DNA of 64,000 nucleotides from Homalodisca vitripennis (lineage: Eukaryota > Arthropoda > Insecta > Hemiptera > Cicadellidae), in the NCBI RefSeq assembly GCF_021130785.1, contig NW_025776229.1, positions 1-64,000 of the forward strand, read 5' to 3'. The translations under genes and the position numbers were made by a program. This document shows, piece after piece, positions 51,194 through 62,904 of the stretch. The notes under the pieces are model-generated. The model was not told the DNA's origin, did not search any database, and was given only the letters and a program-made list of their open reading frames with translations. Positions within the stretch are counted from its first letter, which is position 1, and each line of letters opens with the position of its first letter.

Positions 51194-53290
51194 ACTTTGA
51201 TGATTTTATACCCAGACATATTTGATATTTGCGGCATAATGTTTCGCTATCATTATGCGTTATGTGTATGTCCATGTCTTTAGTAAGGGCAATGTCCATA
51301 ATGCCGTGGATTTAGTAGGAAATGTAAGTACTAAAATAAATAAGGATTGGGTGTTGTTAATTATTTTAACGATCAAATCTCATCTTTGATAATTGTTCCA
51401 AAGAGCTCATAATAGTTTCTTTCAACCAAAATTATTAAAAATAATTTATATATGATTAAAATAACAAAGAAAAATTTGTGAATTTATTGAAACTTAGTTG
51501 AGTTAGTCTTTCACCTAAAAACCACCAATCCAAACGCTGTCCCATCTTGGATTTAGTAAAATCTTTTGGGAAGAGTGCCTAATATTGTCTCATAGAGCTT
51601 TTATCAAATTTTTACCCTAGTGCTATAAGGTACATCATTGCTGCTTTTACTTAATTTGCAATTAGGTCTTACTCTTCACATTTACAGACACTTATTCAGA
51701 CCTCCTCATCACAGTCAAGTTTATTGAATATTATTATCCGTGTCCAAAATAAGTTGGTAGATGGCTATATCGTGCTCTCCTTCCTTATCTTCTCCTTTCC
51801 GCAAGAGATAAACAGTATTTTAATAATTTTCTGTGTTGTCCATCTTGAAGATATAATTCCCATGACCGGTTAGGTATTGGGTAAGGTAAACATTCACTGT
51901 CCAATGTAACACTCACCCACTCTTTCAGACCCCTTTTCTACATGGCATTTTAGTAATATTCTGTTTTCTGTTATCATTGTTCTGGCCAATCTTTATGTTA
52001 TACTCTCTTTTTTCAGGACGGGAATTAAAGTTCTAATAATCACATACAAGCTGTCCTACCATATTTCGAATCTAAAGGAACCATCGCTCCAGCTCACTTG
52101 CGACATATTAGCGGCGAGTAAATGATTGAAGAACCACGATATAGGGCACAAAACTTTCGGCTCTAGAGACTACTCATGGTGGAATATAAAACTTATTGCT
52201 TTGAAAGCTAATCCTGCAATAATTTTAGTTATTCTCCCATCAGTGAGACTTTATTCCTAAAATCACAAATTACTTAGTAACGTCGTACATTTTAATTATT
52301 TTTACTTAGAATAAACTTAGTTCCGTTATTCTTAATTACGCTGTTTCATTATTTTTATATTAAGTTTTTTTATATAAAATGTTAAATAATAATACAATTT
52401 GTAACTAACATGCTATTTTCCTATTCAATTACAAAAATTTCAAAAACAGTAATTTTTAGAGTATCTGATCTGACAATTCCTACGTTTTACTAAACAGCTG
52501 GTTCCAACTCTCTGTACAATGAAATATCAGTCAGGTTTGCCAACTATCAGAACAGTAGAATAAAAATTCCCTTCAAACAACCATATAAAAAACGGGGTTT
52601 TGTGAACTAATTTATGAAAAACACGAGGAAAGTGTAACAAATATACTATTTGTTTAATCAGTTACAACTTTTAGTTTATTAATACTAGCTAAAGGATCTC
52701 GTTGTATTTTTAAAAATTTACACAAACCCTACGCTTCCTGCTTGCTGGTCTTGAAAAATAATTATTAATATTTAATATTTAAAAACTAGTTCAAACAGAT
52801 TTCATGTAAAAACGTTTCCATGTAGGTACTAATAACAGAGCTGAGACAGTTTGAAAATGTTGACAAAAAAGTTTCTGAGCGCAGCGAGTGGACGATGCAA
52901 CCAATAATCAACTTGACGACATTAATTTGTTAGTCTTATTACTACGCACAACTTTGACAATTAATTTTTGCTGTATCTCTTATAGTTTTCAAGATCCCTT
53001 CAGTGTGCATACAATTTGGAACACACTTAATACTAATGAAAGTTCTTCTAGTTAATTAATTACTAGTTTCTTCATTCTTCTAATGAAAAATTACCTGTGT
53101 AGGCCATAGCTTGAGGCAGGAAAACCTTACATTTATTCTGAAAAAGAAAATTAAGATTTTTCTAAAATTGTATAAAATATTATCTTATAACAAGATTTCG
53201 TCGCACAGCAAATATGTGAAGAATCAATTGAGTTGAATAATCCTACAGTTGTCTCAGGGCTTACTTCTGGTAGACATCTATATCATAAGA
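51194..53290. other. AT-rich intergenic DNA
   Basis: No supported feature. A TCTGAGCGCAGCGAGTGG word at about 52,875 is a faint relative of the 'TGAGCG' repeat. Confidence 0.45.
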
Positions 53291-53294
53291 AGAG

Positions 53295-53549
53295 ATGAGT
53301 GTGGTGACCGTACATTGGGAATTGTGCTGTAGAATAGAGAAGTTGCAACTAACCAGGGTTTTCCTGAAGAGATCTAAGGTGGAGGAGGACAAGTATGTTA
53401 CAGCTGAAGTCTCAAACACTTCAGACTTTCAGGCTTTCACCCAGGGAATCCTCAAAATGGAATCAGGAAAATGTAACACAAAGATAAGAAGGACTCCTAG
53501 AGAAATACAGCAACTTCGACAATTCAGAGCAAAACAAACTCGGAACTGA
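53295..53549 (+). CDS. 84-residue open frame of unknown status
   Basis: I do not recognise it. It starts at an ATG and ends at a TGA, with balanced amino-acid use: acidic middle (KVEEDKYVTAEVSN) and a basic C terminus (IRRTPREIQQLRQFRAKQTR). It is GC-richer than its surroundings, which is why I list it. There is no signal peptide, no membrane segment and no domain I can name. It could be a decayed exon, a transposon fragment or chance. No splice partner was identified. Confidence 0.2.
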   Translation: MSVVTVHWELCCRIEKLQLTRVFLKRSKVEEDKYVTAEVSNTSDFQAFTQGILKMESGKCNTKIRRTPREIQQLRQFRAKQTRN

Positions 53550-53814
53550 TGAGAGTGAGGCTAAATCTCACTATAGAAGAGCGTTTCAAGATTTTGACAA
53601 AGAAGATCCGAACAATAATACTCTCCTTTGTGTTTTATTTCTATTCATACTTCCATCCTCGATCTTAGGAAATTGTCTACTTGAGTGATATGGCGTATTG
53701 TTTTAATATACCAGTCTATCTTGAGTCAGTGTCTTGAACATCAGTGTGTGCTTTAATTGTCTTTAAGAATATAGTATCCCAGAAAAAAACCCATTTTACT
53801 ATACTAACTATATT

Positions 53815-54010
53815 ATTTGGCTGAGCGTTAGTGAAGGCGTCACTGAAGGACAAGGAAGAAAGTTCATTTCTGGCTGCCTGCTTGCCTAAACTTAATCTCG
53901 GAACTAACTAGCCTACAGACTTGAAATTTTGGACAAAGCTCCATTTTTATAAAAAAACATCTAGTTTGATTATGGTGTATGTCACTCTATGGGATTTTTC
54001 TGAGCGTTAG
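53815..54010 (+). repeat. dispersed repeat, 'TGAGCGTTAGCGAAG' family
   Basis: GGCTGAGCGTTAGTGAAGG at the left end, TAGCCTACAGACTTGAAATT in the middle and TGTATGTCACTCTATGGGA near the right end, as in the copy at 43.7 kb. A second GAGCGTTAGCTAAAAG word follows immediately. Confidence 0.6.
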
Positions 54011-54670
54011 CTAAAAGTTTTACATTGATCTTTTACGGGTAAGAAAAGTTATGTTCACATATGCCATAGAAACACCATTTACTTATGTAATTTGATTGAC
54101 ATTCTAAAATGAAATAAATGAAACTTTACGATTATACCGTAAAATTATAACTTTCTTATACCACAAAATGATAAGATCAGTTATTATATTATTATAAAAT
54201 AATCACAATGCAACCTGTTGTATATTGTGTTGCAACCTAAACACAATAAAATCTGTAAAAGCAACCTGTTTTTAGACTTGAGCCAAACGAATACAAAATT
54301 ATATAAAACACTCGTACTCAGTATTACGATCTGAAATATTGTTTTATATGACTGGAGAGTATATATTGTTATGCCATAGTCTTAAAATAATCAAATAAAG
54401 CTGTATTTATGTAGTTTTATAATTTCATTAGCATGGGGTTGAATGTTTTCTCTCAGCCTATTGTGACGAGAATAAATGCATTTGTAGTTATCATAATGAT
54501 GAAAAACACCACATAAATTCAAAATATAAATATGAAAACACATTCTGCTCAAATATAATAGAAAAGAGGAAATGAACAATAATATACATAGACTATACTG
54601 GAGAGTTCACTCCAGTCAATATTAAACCCTCATTAAACCCTCGCGTGACACATTCATAAAATATTTGTTG
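54011..54670. other. AT-rich intergenic DNA
   Basis: Nothing recognisable beyond AT-biased open frames. Confidence 0.5.
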
Positions 54671-54671
54671 T

Positions 54672-54674
54672 TTG

Positions 54675-54761
<87 letters not shown>
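54672..54761. repeat. (GT)n(TA)n compound microsatellite
   Basis: About 50 bp of GT repeats followed by about 40 bp of TA repeats. Confidence 0.95.
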
Positions 54762-54766
<5 letters not shown>

Positions 54767-54874
54767 AGAGAAGGTGCTATTCGCTAACAATGTCTGTAAT
54801 AAGCCATTCTAAACACAACATCTGTTCTACTTAATATAACACTATAGGGGTACACGACACGGTTCGTGTTTTAG

Positions 54875-56745
54875 GTTAGATGCAAAATTTCTAATCTACA
54901 CATAATTTCATCTCGAGATGTAATGCTGTCACAGAGACAGACAGGCAATCACAAAGAGAAACTGTGTCAACCTACTGAGGGATAGACTTCAATGACGCTC
55001 AACCAAATTCTATGGTCGGACATGAACTGTGGTTTTAGACATGTATTTTTTACGTCTTAGTCTTGTCGGACATAGACAAGTAAGCAAATCATTCTTGTCT
55101 ATCTAGAAATGAATTTTCATACAAAATTTATCATATTTCGAAAGATATCTTGCCACATGAAATATTCCTACTTAAGTTAAGCTTCATAGCCAGTATTGAA
55201 GTAATAACATTACACTTTATTATTTTTTCGTTTTACTCTTTCAATACAAATCGCATATTTTAATATCTTATATAAATCCCTCAGTTTGTTTACAATTTTT
55301 TTTCTTCTGCTATTTTCTCTTTGCCATCATGGGTATCCATAAGACCTATGTAACATGCTTGCTAAAGCTTTTCCGCAGGACAATCCTTTGGAGCGACATG
55401 AACCGTCAATGAAATCATTGCTGTTAATACAGCATAAAAATAAAGTTGCATGCTAAATTTCAAATCTCTTGACAGTTCATTTTTTTATACATAGTGCGGA
55501 GTAACAGACAGAAAGGCAGGTGGAAGTGAAATATTTCTTGTTGCCCTTCAAATGCAGGCTTCGCTTACGCTCAGCAAAAAAAGTATTGATGGATGTCTAC
55601 TCCATTTTTGTTTCCCTTTTTTCACAAAATATAAAAAATGTGTGACAGGAGTATGATTGACACATTTCTTTCAATATCGTTAGAATATCAATTTTTTTAA
55701 ATCAATTCAATTTTCATAACATTACAATTGAGGAGAGATTAAAGATTCAGTGAAATATTTAAAATGTAATATTCGTAAATAGGACAACAAATATTATTTA
55801 TTAAAGACATCATTTTTCATTTAGTGTTTTTAATCTTCAAAATGTTTACCAAAACACTGCAACTAGAGGGGGATTTTAATTACGTTAGGAAAGAAAAGTT
55901 TTTAATGAAGCTGTAACAATATAAAGTTAGGGAACTATTGTTATTGTACTACGTCAAAGTAGTTTAAAACGTCCCTGTTTGAATAAGAGTAATGGGAAAT
56001 ATATCTCCATAGTTTATTATTTTATTGAAAGCTTTTTACAGCGTAGAGTTAAGTTTATGGGGATGAAATTTATGTGCGTGATAAAAATATGTATTATCTA
56101 TATGTTCTAATACTATAAAAATCTCAGAAATATGACATATATAAGTTATGATGAATTATCATATTGTACGTGCTTTGCTCAGGGTTAAGATGAACATTAC
56201 AGCTTTGAGTTTTTGGGTAAACATAGCATATTTCTGTATACACTCTTTGTATATATGATATGTAAAATTAGAGAGCATGATTCGTTTCAACACTAAAGAT
56301 CAAAGAGCCAATATAGAATACGTGGAATTCGCTGATTGCTAACTCTAGAAGGAGCATATTTGATCTAATCATATTATGTTTGCTCGAATGTGCTTTGGTT
56401 CAAGAAAGGATAAGTCAAAGGCTAAAATAATTATCAAGTCGAGGTTGCTCAATTCCATTACATTTACACAAAGTATTTAATTTTCTGGAACTGTTACTAC
56501 AGGAAATTTTAGATCATATGACATAAATATGGTGTAAATATCATGATTATGGTTTGCGTATTATTATGTTTGCACTTTAAAACAAGCATATTAATAAATC
56601 CAAAAATCTATATATTTAATTTCGTAAGCGAATCGGTGCCTAAGCGTTTTCTTGTGCCGTGAAGAAAATAAGATAACTTTAGAAGAATCATTTTAAAGTT
56701 CAATTTTCAAGGACGGTGGAAAACATAACAGATATTATGAGAAGA
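54875..56745 (-). repeat. right arm of a long inverted repeat
   Basis: Reverse complement of 42,570-44,548 along its length. Landmarks are TAGATGCAAAATTTC (54,879), AAGATATCTTGCCACATGA (55,141), CAAATGCAGGCTTCGCTTAC (55,549, the 'TGAGCG' repeat in reverse), CCATCAATAC-type words, ACTGCAACTAGAGG (55,857), ACTATTGTTATTGTACTACG (55,935), TTTTACAGCGTAG (56,034), ATCAAAGAGCCAAT (56,299) and GTGCCGTGAAGAAAATAAGA (56,656). The spacer between the arms is about 10.3 kb. Confidence 0.75.
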
Positions 56746-57380
56746 ATGATAACTTGAGCTTTTATTCCTAAATATCTCAAGATTTCTAGATGCCCGCTTT
56801 TCTGAAATGTTTGGGAATTGTGAATGCATTAGCATTTCTATATGTCGTTATTAGGAATTGTAGAGAACGAAGATTCTTTAATAATTATCCGGTCATTTAA
56901 ATCAGGTTATTAGATAATGTTCTTCGATATAGAAGATATGTGTCTATATATGTTTTGAGAAATATACGATTACGTTGAATAATACAAGTAAATGTGCTAC
57001 AGTTTAATTAAATATACTAAAACAAAAATTTTGACTGATAGGCACATTATTTATTCCAGGTTTAAATTGTTTAGAATTTATAACACGATTTCTAGAATCA
57101 TCATACTACACTGTAAATGAGTTTAGCTACAATTCACCTCCCTCTTAGTGCAGCGTCTGGGCTGACGTTGTGACAGATATGTATAACATTGTGGTCAATA
57201 ATAACAAAATTTAATGTACACATTTTTATACGTAACAAATATCAAGTATTTTCCAGTACCCTCACTTAAACAACTTAACAACTGATACATTGTCCGATAA
57301 AAATTATATAAAAGAACTACTTTATAAACGTTCTGAAACTTTAAATCAAAGACCATCTTAGAACTATTGGTGGTTAAAAT

Positions 57381-57383
<3 letters not shown>
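56746..57383. other. intergenic DNA with one short dispersed repeat
   Basis: Contains a 'GTTCACC' family copy (57,112-57,175, plus strand: GAGTTTAGCTACAATTCACC, then TAGTGCAGCGTCTGGG). Otherwise AT-rich with no features. Confidence 0.45.

Positions 57384-57457
<74 letters not shown>
57384..57457. repeat. (TA)n microsatellite
   Basis: A 74-bp TA run leading directly into a palindrome. Confidence 0.95.
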
Positions 57458-57462
<5 letters not shown>

Positions 57463-57467
57463 GGACG

Positions 57468-57512
<45 letters not shown>

Positions 57513-57523
57513 ACGTCCTAATT
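57458..57523. repeat. 66-bp palindrome with (TA)n centre
   Basis: Arms AATTAGGACGTT (57,458-57,469) and AACGTCCTAATT (57,512-57,523) are perfect inverted repeats. The interior is an uninterrupted, self-complementary TA run, so nearly the whole segment can form one hairpin or cruciform. Confidence 0.9.
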
Positions 57524-58480
57524 TGAATTTACGCACAAATGAATAAGATTGTTGTGATGGTTAAATATCTTCTGCTCCAAATGAGCTTATTAACTATCCT
57601 AGTAAAAATAAAAGTACTAGTAATATTAATAAGTCAAAACTATCCAAAATGGTTTAAAGTGCTAAAAATAAAGTAGTTTGGGTGAACACTAATTTTGTAA
57701 ATGTGAATGAATGAATGAGGACTGACATGTGCAACCTTTCCGCAAACAAATGCACCATAGACACAAAAGATCACCCAGTCGCTTTTGGTGTCATGTTTCT
57801 CGCGATCGTTCTTTCACACGTGACTGACCTACATCCCATTTATGGAACAATGACAGTAGATATGGCGCAAAGTTTATATGTTGTGGCAGTATGCGGTATA
57901 CTCGTACACTATTAGTCATCGTATTATTTGTGTGTGCTTGCGTCATGAGTAAAAGAATGCATGCATGTTATTGTTATCAGATTATGAGACGAGGGTATTG
58001 GAAACATCAGAGGTAGATAGGAATTTCATTTCCTACCTCTCGATATAGGGCTGCAGTCGATACCTCCAACTGCGCCTTACTTGTGTTACTAGTCTGTCAT
58101 TTTCCCCTCAGAGCATTATTAATATCAAAATATATTTTAGCCTTCGATAAGGACCTGGAGTTGATAATTCCCAGCACACTTCATCACAGTTTGTAATCTA
58201 TTTTCCGTAGAATGGAAAGTATAAGATTTTCGCAACTTTATAGGCCAGCGAGGCGTAAGTCTGTACAGGGTGATCACGAAAGGGTGCCACAAACTTTTAT
58301 GGCAGATAGTAATAAATATTTCAAGCGAAAAATGTCCGATAAGCATAGGTTAAGAAATGTGTCTTTTAGCCGCTTTTTGCCAATATATATTTATTATATA
58401 TATATATATATTAATTTTGTTAGAAGTAGTAAAACTAAAAATACCAAAATTAAATACCATTTAATAATACCAATTAAAAA
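57524..58480. other. non-coding DNA upstream of the second LINE
   Basis: Holds the third copy of the ~182-bp repeat (57,965-58,130: GAATTTCATTTCCTACCTCT, CGATATAGGGCTG, GTCGATACCTCC) and a possible transposon end at 58,260 (GTACAGGGTGATCACGAAAG followed by GTGCCACAAACTTTTATGGC). A small open frame at 57,715-57,915 has no domain. Confidence 0.45.
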
Positions 58481-58574
58481 AAATACCATGCTCAGGTTGG
58501 TGATCTCAAGGGTTAATGTGTCTCCTATGATAAATACTCCTAAGTTCAAACTCAAAACGTCAAATTTCAGATAA

Positions 58575-59012
58575 CAGCATCCATGTTTTAAGACACTTGT
58601 TGGCAAATGAAATGTGGGCTAATGTTCTTAGTGCTCAAGATGTGAACTCCAAGTTCTCACTTTTCCTATCTACTTTTTCATATTATTTTAATTTAATTGC
58701 TCCTATAAAGAAGGTAAAATACCAGAAAACCCAAATCTTTTTACGAAGGTGGTGTTCAATAAAGATTTGCTTCAGCTCCAAGAGAAGGTGATCACTATGT
58801 ATTCTCTGACGAAACACCTTGGTTCTGGACATCCCTTGCGAAAATCTTACCGTGATCTTAAGAAACAGTTTCGGACTAGAGTTCGCTCTGCTAAGGCTGG
58901 GTTGGTTTATAAACACATCACAAAGGCCAAGAACAAAAACAGGGCCGTTTGGAACATCATTAAGGACATTCAGCCCAACAAAAAGTCCAAGGATTTTTAC
59001 CTGTTACTCCAT
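58575..59012 (+). pseudogene. LINE linker before the reverse transcriptase
   Basis: Two pieces in different frames. The first has MWANVLSAQDVNSKFSLFLS and FNLIAPIKKVK (about 58,600-58,720), which aligns with the WSFVDAFEHVEEAF...LNITCPYRMIK part of the first LINE. The second (58,749-59,015) has LRKSYRDLKKQFRTRVRSAK and KNRAVWNIIKDIQPNKKS. Both lie between endonuclease and RT in intact elements. Confidence 0.7.
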
Positions 59013-59153
59013 TAAGAATGAAAAGTGGTTCCTTAGTGGTCGATCCGACTGTTATCTCATGTCAGTTTAATTCTTTCTTCACCCAGATGGGCGAACGTCC
59101 TTGGAGGCGGTTTCTTGGAATGTTGACGACCCACACACGAGTGTGTCCATGCG

Positions 59154-59378
59154 ATGCGGACAGTTGTACCTTCACTTTTCCTGTGGCCAACAGATGTTCG
59201 GGAAGTAATCGCAGTGGTAAAATCCTTAAAGCCCGGCCACACCTCAGGAGCTGATGGGATGTCTTCTAGCCTTCTGAAGGATGTTGCTGAGCAGCTGGCT
59301 TGGCCTTTGGCCCACATTTGCGAATGCTACCTTCGAAAGTGGTGTATTTCCATGTATTCTAAAGCAAGCAATAGTTAA
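59154..59378 (+). pseudogene. LINE reverse transcriptase, motif 0 region
   Basis: TDVREVIAVVKSLKPGHTSG, then ADGMSSSLLKDVAEQL and AWPLAHICECYLRKW. The K.LKPxxxxGxDGM pattern is the segment just before RT motif 1. The frame shifts at about 59,340 into the next piece. Confidence 0.8.
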
Positions 59379-59830
59379 ACCACTACTGAAAAAGGGAAGC
59401 CCATATGACATCGAAAACTATAGGCCCATATCTATCCTATCAACGTTTTTCAAAAGTCTTGGAAAAACTGTATCTTGTTCGTTTTATTGTCGTTTTTATC
59501 GCATAATAATGTCATTTTTGAAAAAGCAATTTGGCTTCAGACGTGGCTTCTCGACACTTGATGCCGTTTTTGATTTCATCAATCATGTTTCTATTGCCTT
59601 GGATGAACGTCAGCATTCGTTTGGTGTTTTCTTGGATCTCCGAAAAGCGTTCGATGTTGTCAATCATGGGCTCTTGTTATGCAAACTACAAAACCTTGGA
59701 ATTAGGGGTGCCGCATTTGACTGGGTGTCTTCATATTTGATGGGGCGTAGCCAGGTAGTTGAAATTCCCTTTGTTGACCACTCTGGTTGCTTGAGTCATC
59801 GAGTATCCTCTGTGAAAACAGTGAAGGTCA
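59330..59830 (+). pseudogene. LINE reverse transcriptase, motifs 1-3
   Basis: The open frame starts at 59,281 but becomes LINE-like from about 59,330. It has KPLLKKGSPYDIENYRPISI, QFGFRRGFSTLDAVFDFI and GVFLDLRKAFDVVNHGLL (first catalytic Asp, about 59,635). GIRGAAFDWVSSYLMGRSQV follows. After about 59,830 the frame shifts and the listed reading becomes meaningless to its stop at 59,881. Confidence 0.85.
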
Positions 59831-60098
59831 GGGGTACCCCAAGGCTCTGTCCTTGGCCCAGTCTTATTCCTATTATTTGTTAATGACATCTCATCTAGTG
59901 TGGGCGGAGGAAATCTGTGCTTATTTGCTGACGACACATCTTTCAATATGTCACATAAAAATAGGGAAAACCTGGAATATGATATTTTTTGTACAAGGCA
60001 GCTGTCTTCTTCAATGGATGGAAGAAAATCACCTTACTGTGAACACTGCAAAGACGACATTCCTGGATTTTAATATTAGAGCACCCATGAAATGGTGA
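59831..60098 (+). pseudogene. LINE reverse transcriptase, active-site part
   Basis: A frame without a start codon opens at 59,831 with GVPQGSVLGPVLFLLFVNDI and reaches CLFADDTSF, the FADD active site at 59,924-59,935. It turns meaningless by about 60,005 and stops at 60,071-60,073. The correct continuation is in another frame: LLQWMEENHLTVNTAKTTFL (about 60,005-60,065). Further on, FLGVILDSSLNFHLHMDKVC is encoded at about 60,160-60,220 in yet another frame. The catalytic Asp pair is intact although the gene is broken. Confidence 0.8.
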
Positions 60099-60217
60099 TA
60101 GTGGAAGTTCATCCATTATTTTAGGCGATTCCGTTATTAACTCGTCACAATTTACAAACTTCTTGGGTGTGATTTTGGACTCAAGCCTGAACTTTCACCT
60201 TCACATGGACAAGGTGT

Positions 60218-60765
60218 GTGGGAAATTATTGCAGCGGCATATTTTTATTACGTAGACTCTCCAGTTTTTCTAGTACTGAAATTCTTCTGGCTGGCTATTA
60301 TGGGTGCATTTACCCACATCTTGCTTATGGACTTCCAATATGGGGCTCTGAAAACACAAAGACCCTATACATCTTTCGTTTGCAGAAGAAATCTCTAAGG
60401 ATTGTATTAGGGCTGGCAAGAAGTCAATCATGCAGGGGTTTTTTTTTTCCGTTCAAACAAAATTCTTACATTCCCAAGCCTATACATACTTGAAAACCTT
60501 AACCTTCTTTAAGAAAAATATGCACATTTTTACCTCTGATTTTCCTACTCATTACAACTTAAGAAACTCCATCTGTATACCTGTACAAAACACCGTACCT
60601 TATTTTTTGAAAACCCAGTTATATTTTTCAGCAATCAAATTATTTAATAGTCTCCCACTGGAAATAAAAGCAGAAACTGTTGTTAGCAAATTTAGAAAAA
60701 GACTTAAGTGTTTTTTGATTGATGGAGAGTTTTACTCTGTAAGAGATTATCTAATGTACAAATAA
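60218..60765 (+). pseudogene. LINE protein thumb and C-terminal tail
   Basis: First piece (60,218-60,420): YYGCIYPHLAYGLPIWGSEN and FRLQKKSLRIVLGLARSQSC. A run of nine T (about 60,440) marks a shift. Second piece (60,430-60,765): PTHYNLRNSICIPVQNT, YFSAIKLFNSLPLEIKAE, KFRKRLKCFLIDGEFYSVRD and a stop at 60,763. The end resembles that of the first LINE. Confidence 0.8.
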
Positions 60766-60880
60766 GATGTTTAGTTATTTTATCTTTTGTTTTTATTATT
60801 ATTGTAAATTATTGACCATTGTCATGCAATGTTAATTGTTAATTGACAAATAAACACTTTGACTTTGACTTTGACTTTGA

Positions 60881-62612
60881 ATTCGCACATAATTAGCAAT
60901 AAATAAAAGAAACTAAAAGGAAACTTATAAACAATTTTAATGCATTAGTATTAAAATGACGTCTCTTCAGAATTTTAAAAGTCAAATATTTAAGTAATGC
61001 GTCGAGTTATGGGTCTGAGTTAGAGATAGCGCCGGTTTAAATCCTGCCTGTGATGATTGCACATTTTATAAGCACTGTAGTACTTCTACTGTACCGATTA
61101 TTCTCCTTGTTCCGTTTTTTCACACCACCGTACAGGCCAGTCACCCACGGGCAAAATAAGGCTAAGAGAGAAACGTGTTCTATAAAAAAATAAATGGAAT
61201 GTGTAGACGGAAGTAGCGCAGTTTTAACCCTCACATGCACTCAACCTCAGGATAATGTGTCACTGTCATTGTTACATCATTGTTATCGTTACTTGTCCAA
61301 TATTGCTTGTTTGGATATTGCACCAGCTCGTACAGGTATGTTGGTTATGTTGTTTTTAAGGTAGCTCTATCGTTGATAGTGTGTACACGATATTACTACT
61401 GGAACATAGTGTGATTACATTAAAGCGTATTCCATTAAAAAGTTAAGTATATTTTTGCTTAGTTAGAAATGTGATAGAAATGTGCGCAATACGAATATAA
61501 ACAATATCTATAGCGTATAGTCATTCTGTACTTAATATATTGCAAACCACACATATTTGTTTCTTTTATAAATACAATAATAATTCAATTCAATTCTATA
61601 TTTAAACAAATGAAAAAATACATATTCCAGTCTTGCTACTATCCTCTAGCTATGTTAGGGGAATATGCTTAGTCTATTTACTACATTTATAAAGCATTCG
61701 TTCCTGTTTTACTATAGCCCTACATACTAGTATTTTTAATAATTAATAACAATGTAAGTTTAAATACAAATCATAAACAAAATCTCCAAATAAAATCAAC
61801 AAATATATTTACATATAATAATAATTTTGATGGGATTCCCACAAACAGATATTTAGCTAATAAATGATATCTTATCATCATAATAGAAACACTGACGCTT
61901 TATCGAACTGCATCATTTAATACTAAATTCGCAATAATTTTAGTATAGATCAAAATGAAAGGATCCTACGTAGCATTTAGACCGTAAAATAACAAAACCC
62001 AATAAAAATAAGAATAATTTTTAAAAAACAACAATATTTTATTATTACAATATTATTATCAACTTCTTTCCAACACATAAAAATATTTCTTAAGTCACAA
62101 ATAAACTATTAATAACATGCAATAACAATAAGCATAAAGTACGTATAAAAATAATAATACACAATAACACAACTACACTCGTAATAATTACAAATATTTT
62201 AGTTACATAAATCTAATGTAATGTCTACATAAGTCCCCAAAACGGTTGGAAGCAGAGGAATAATAATAATAATATTACCTCAGTCGTAATAGGTTAATAA
62301 TACAGTAATAAGTATTAATAATGTAAAAAAAGTTTCACAGATTATCACAAACACATAAATTTTAAATGGTATTTCGGAATTTTCAGATTTGAACTTGGGA
62401 CCTCTAGTTTTAATACACCTTGTTGGTAAAAGATGATGAAATTATTTTAAACTAATGCCCTGTATGTGAGTAACAGTTATCTTGTAAACAAATCTGTGTA
62501 AAAATTAAAAAAATACAATTCATACTTTAAATTGTAATTTAAAAACCTCTGTAAAAATGAATATATAAAGACAGAAACAAAGACTAACCATTATATAACA
62601 TACAGGGAGACA
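60881..62612. other. AT-rich intergenic DNA
   Basis: No gene is supported. At about 61,005-61,160 the segment with TAGCGCCGGTTTAAATCCTG resembles a tRNA-type B box and might be another SINE head, but it is a single copy here. The rest is AT-rich with scattered ATT/AAT repeats. Confidence 0.4.
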
Positions 62613-62700
62613 ACAGCCCGCAGCAGAGTTCAATTGACATGGTAATGCTGAGTAAATACCTCCCTTTGTTGTTACTGTCTACTTCGTTGTCATTGTGCAG
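62613..62700 (-). repeat. short dispersed repeat, inverted partner at 4.8 kb
   Basis: ACAGCCCGCAGCAGAGTTCA, TGGTAATGCTGAGTAAATAC and TTGTTACTGTCTACTTCG form the reverse complement of 4,783-4,870. Identity is high over about 85 bp. Confidence 0.75.
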
Positions 62701-62904
62701 TAGTAAAAAACTAGAATATTGTACAAAATAAATATAGGTAATAAATGTAGATTGGGCTTACTTAAAGAATTGAATCCTTATAGTATTCGAGTGTTTACGA
62801 GTGTAGTCTTCGTACATTAAAGACCCACGCTACACAAAATAAAACTATTGTGTAACAATGATTGTGTAACAATGATTGTGGAACTAAAATCACTTTTCGA
62901 AGTG

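Larger units (their letters stand above)
58480..60880 (+). mobile_element. LINE-2nd copy: APE-type non-LTR retrotransposon, decayed
   Basis: Protein remnants occur in the expected order: endonuclease/RT linker, RT motifs, active site, thumb and C-terminal tail, across at least six frame changes. The endonuclease itself is missing, so the copy is 5' truncated more than the LINE at 48.0-50.8 kb. The 3' end carries AATAAACACTTTGACTTTGA with further TTTGAC units (60,852-60,880). This is a short tandem tail of the kind several LINE clades use in place of poly(A). Decay is heavier than in the first copy. Confidence 0.85.
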
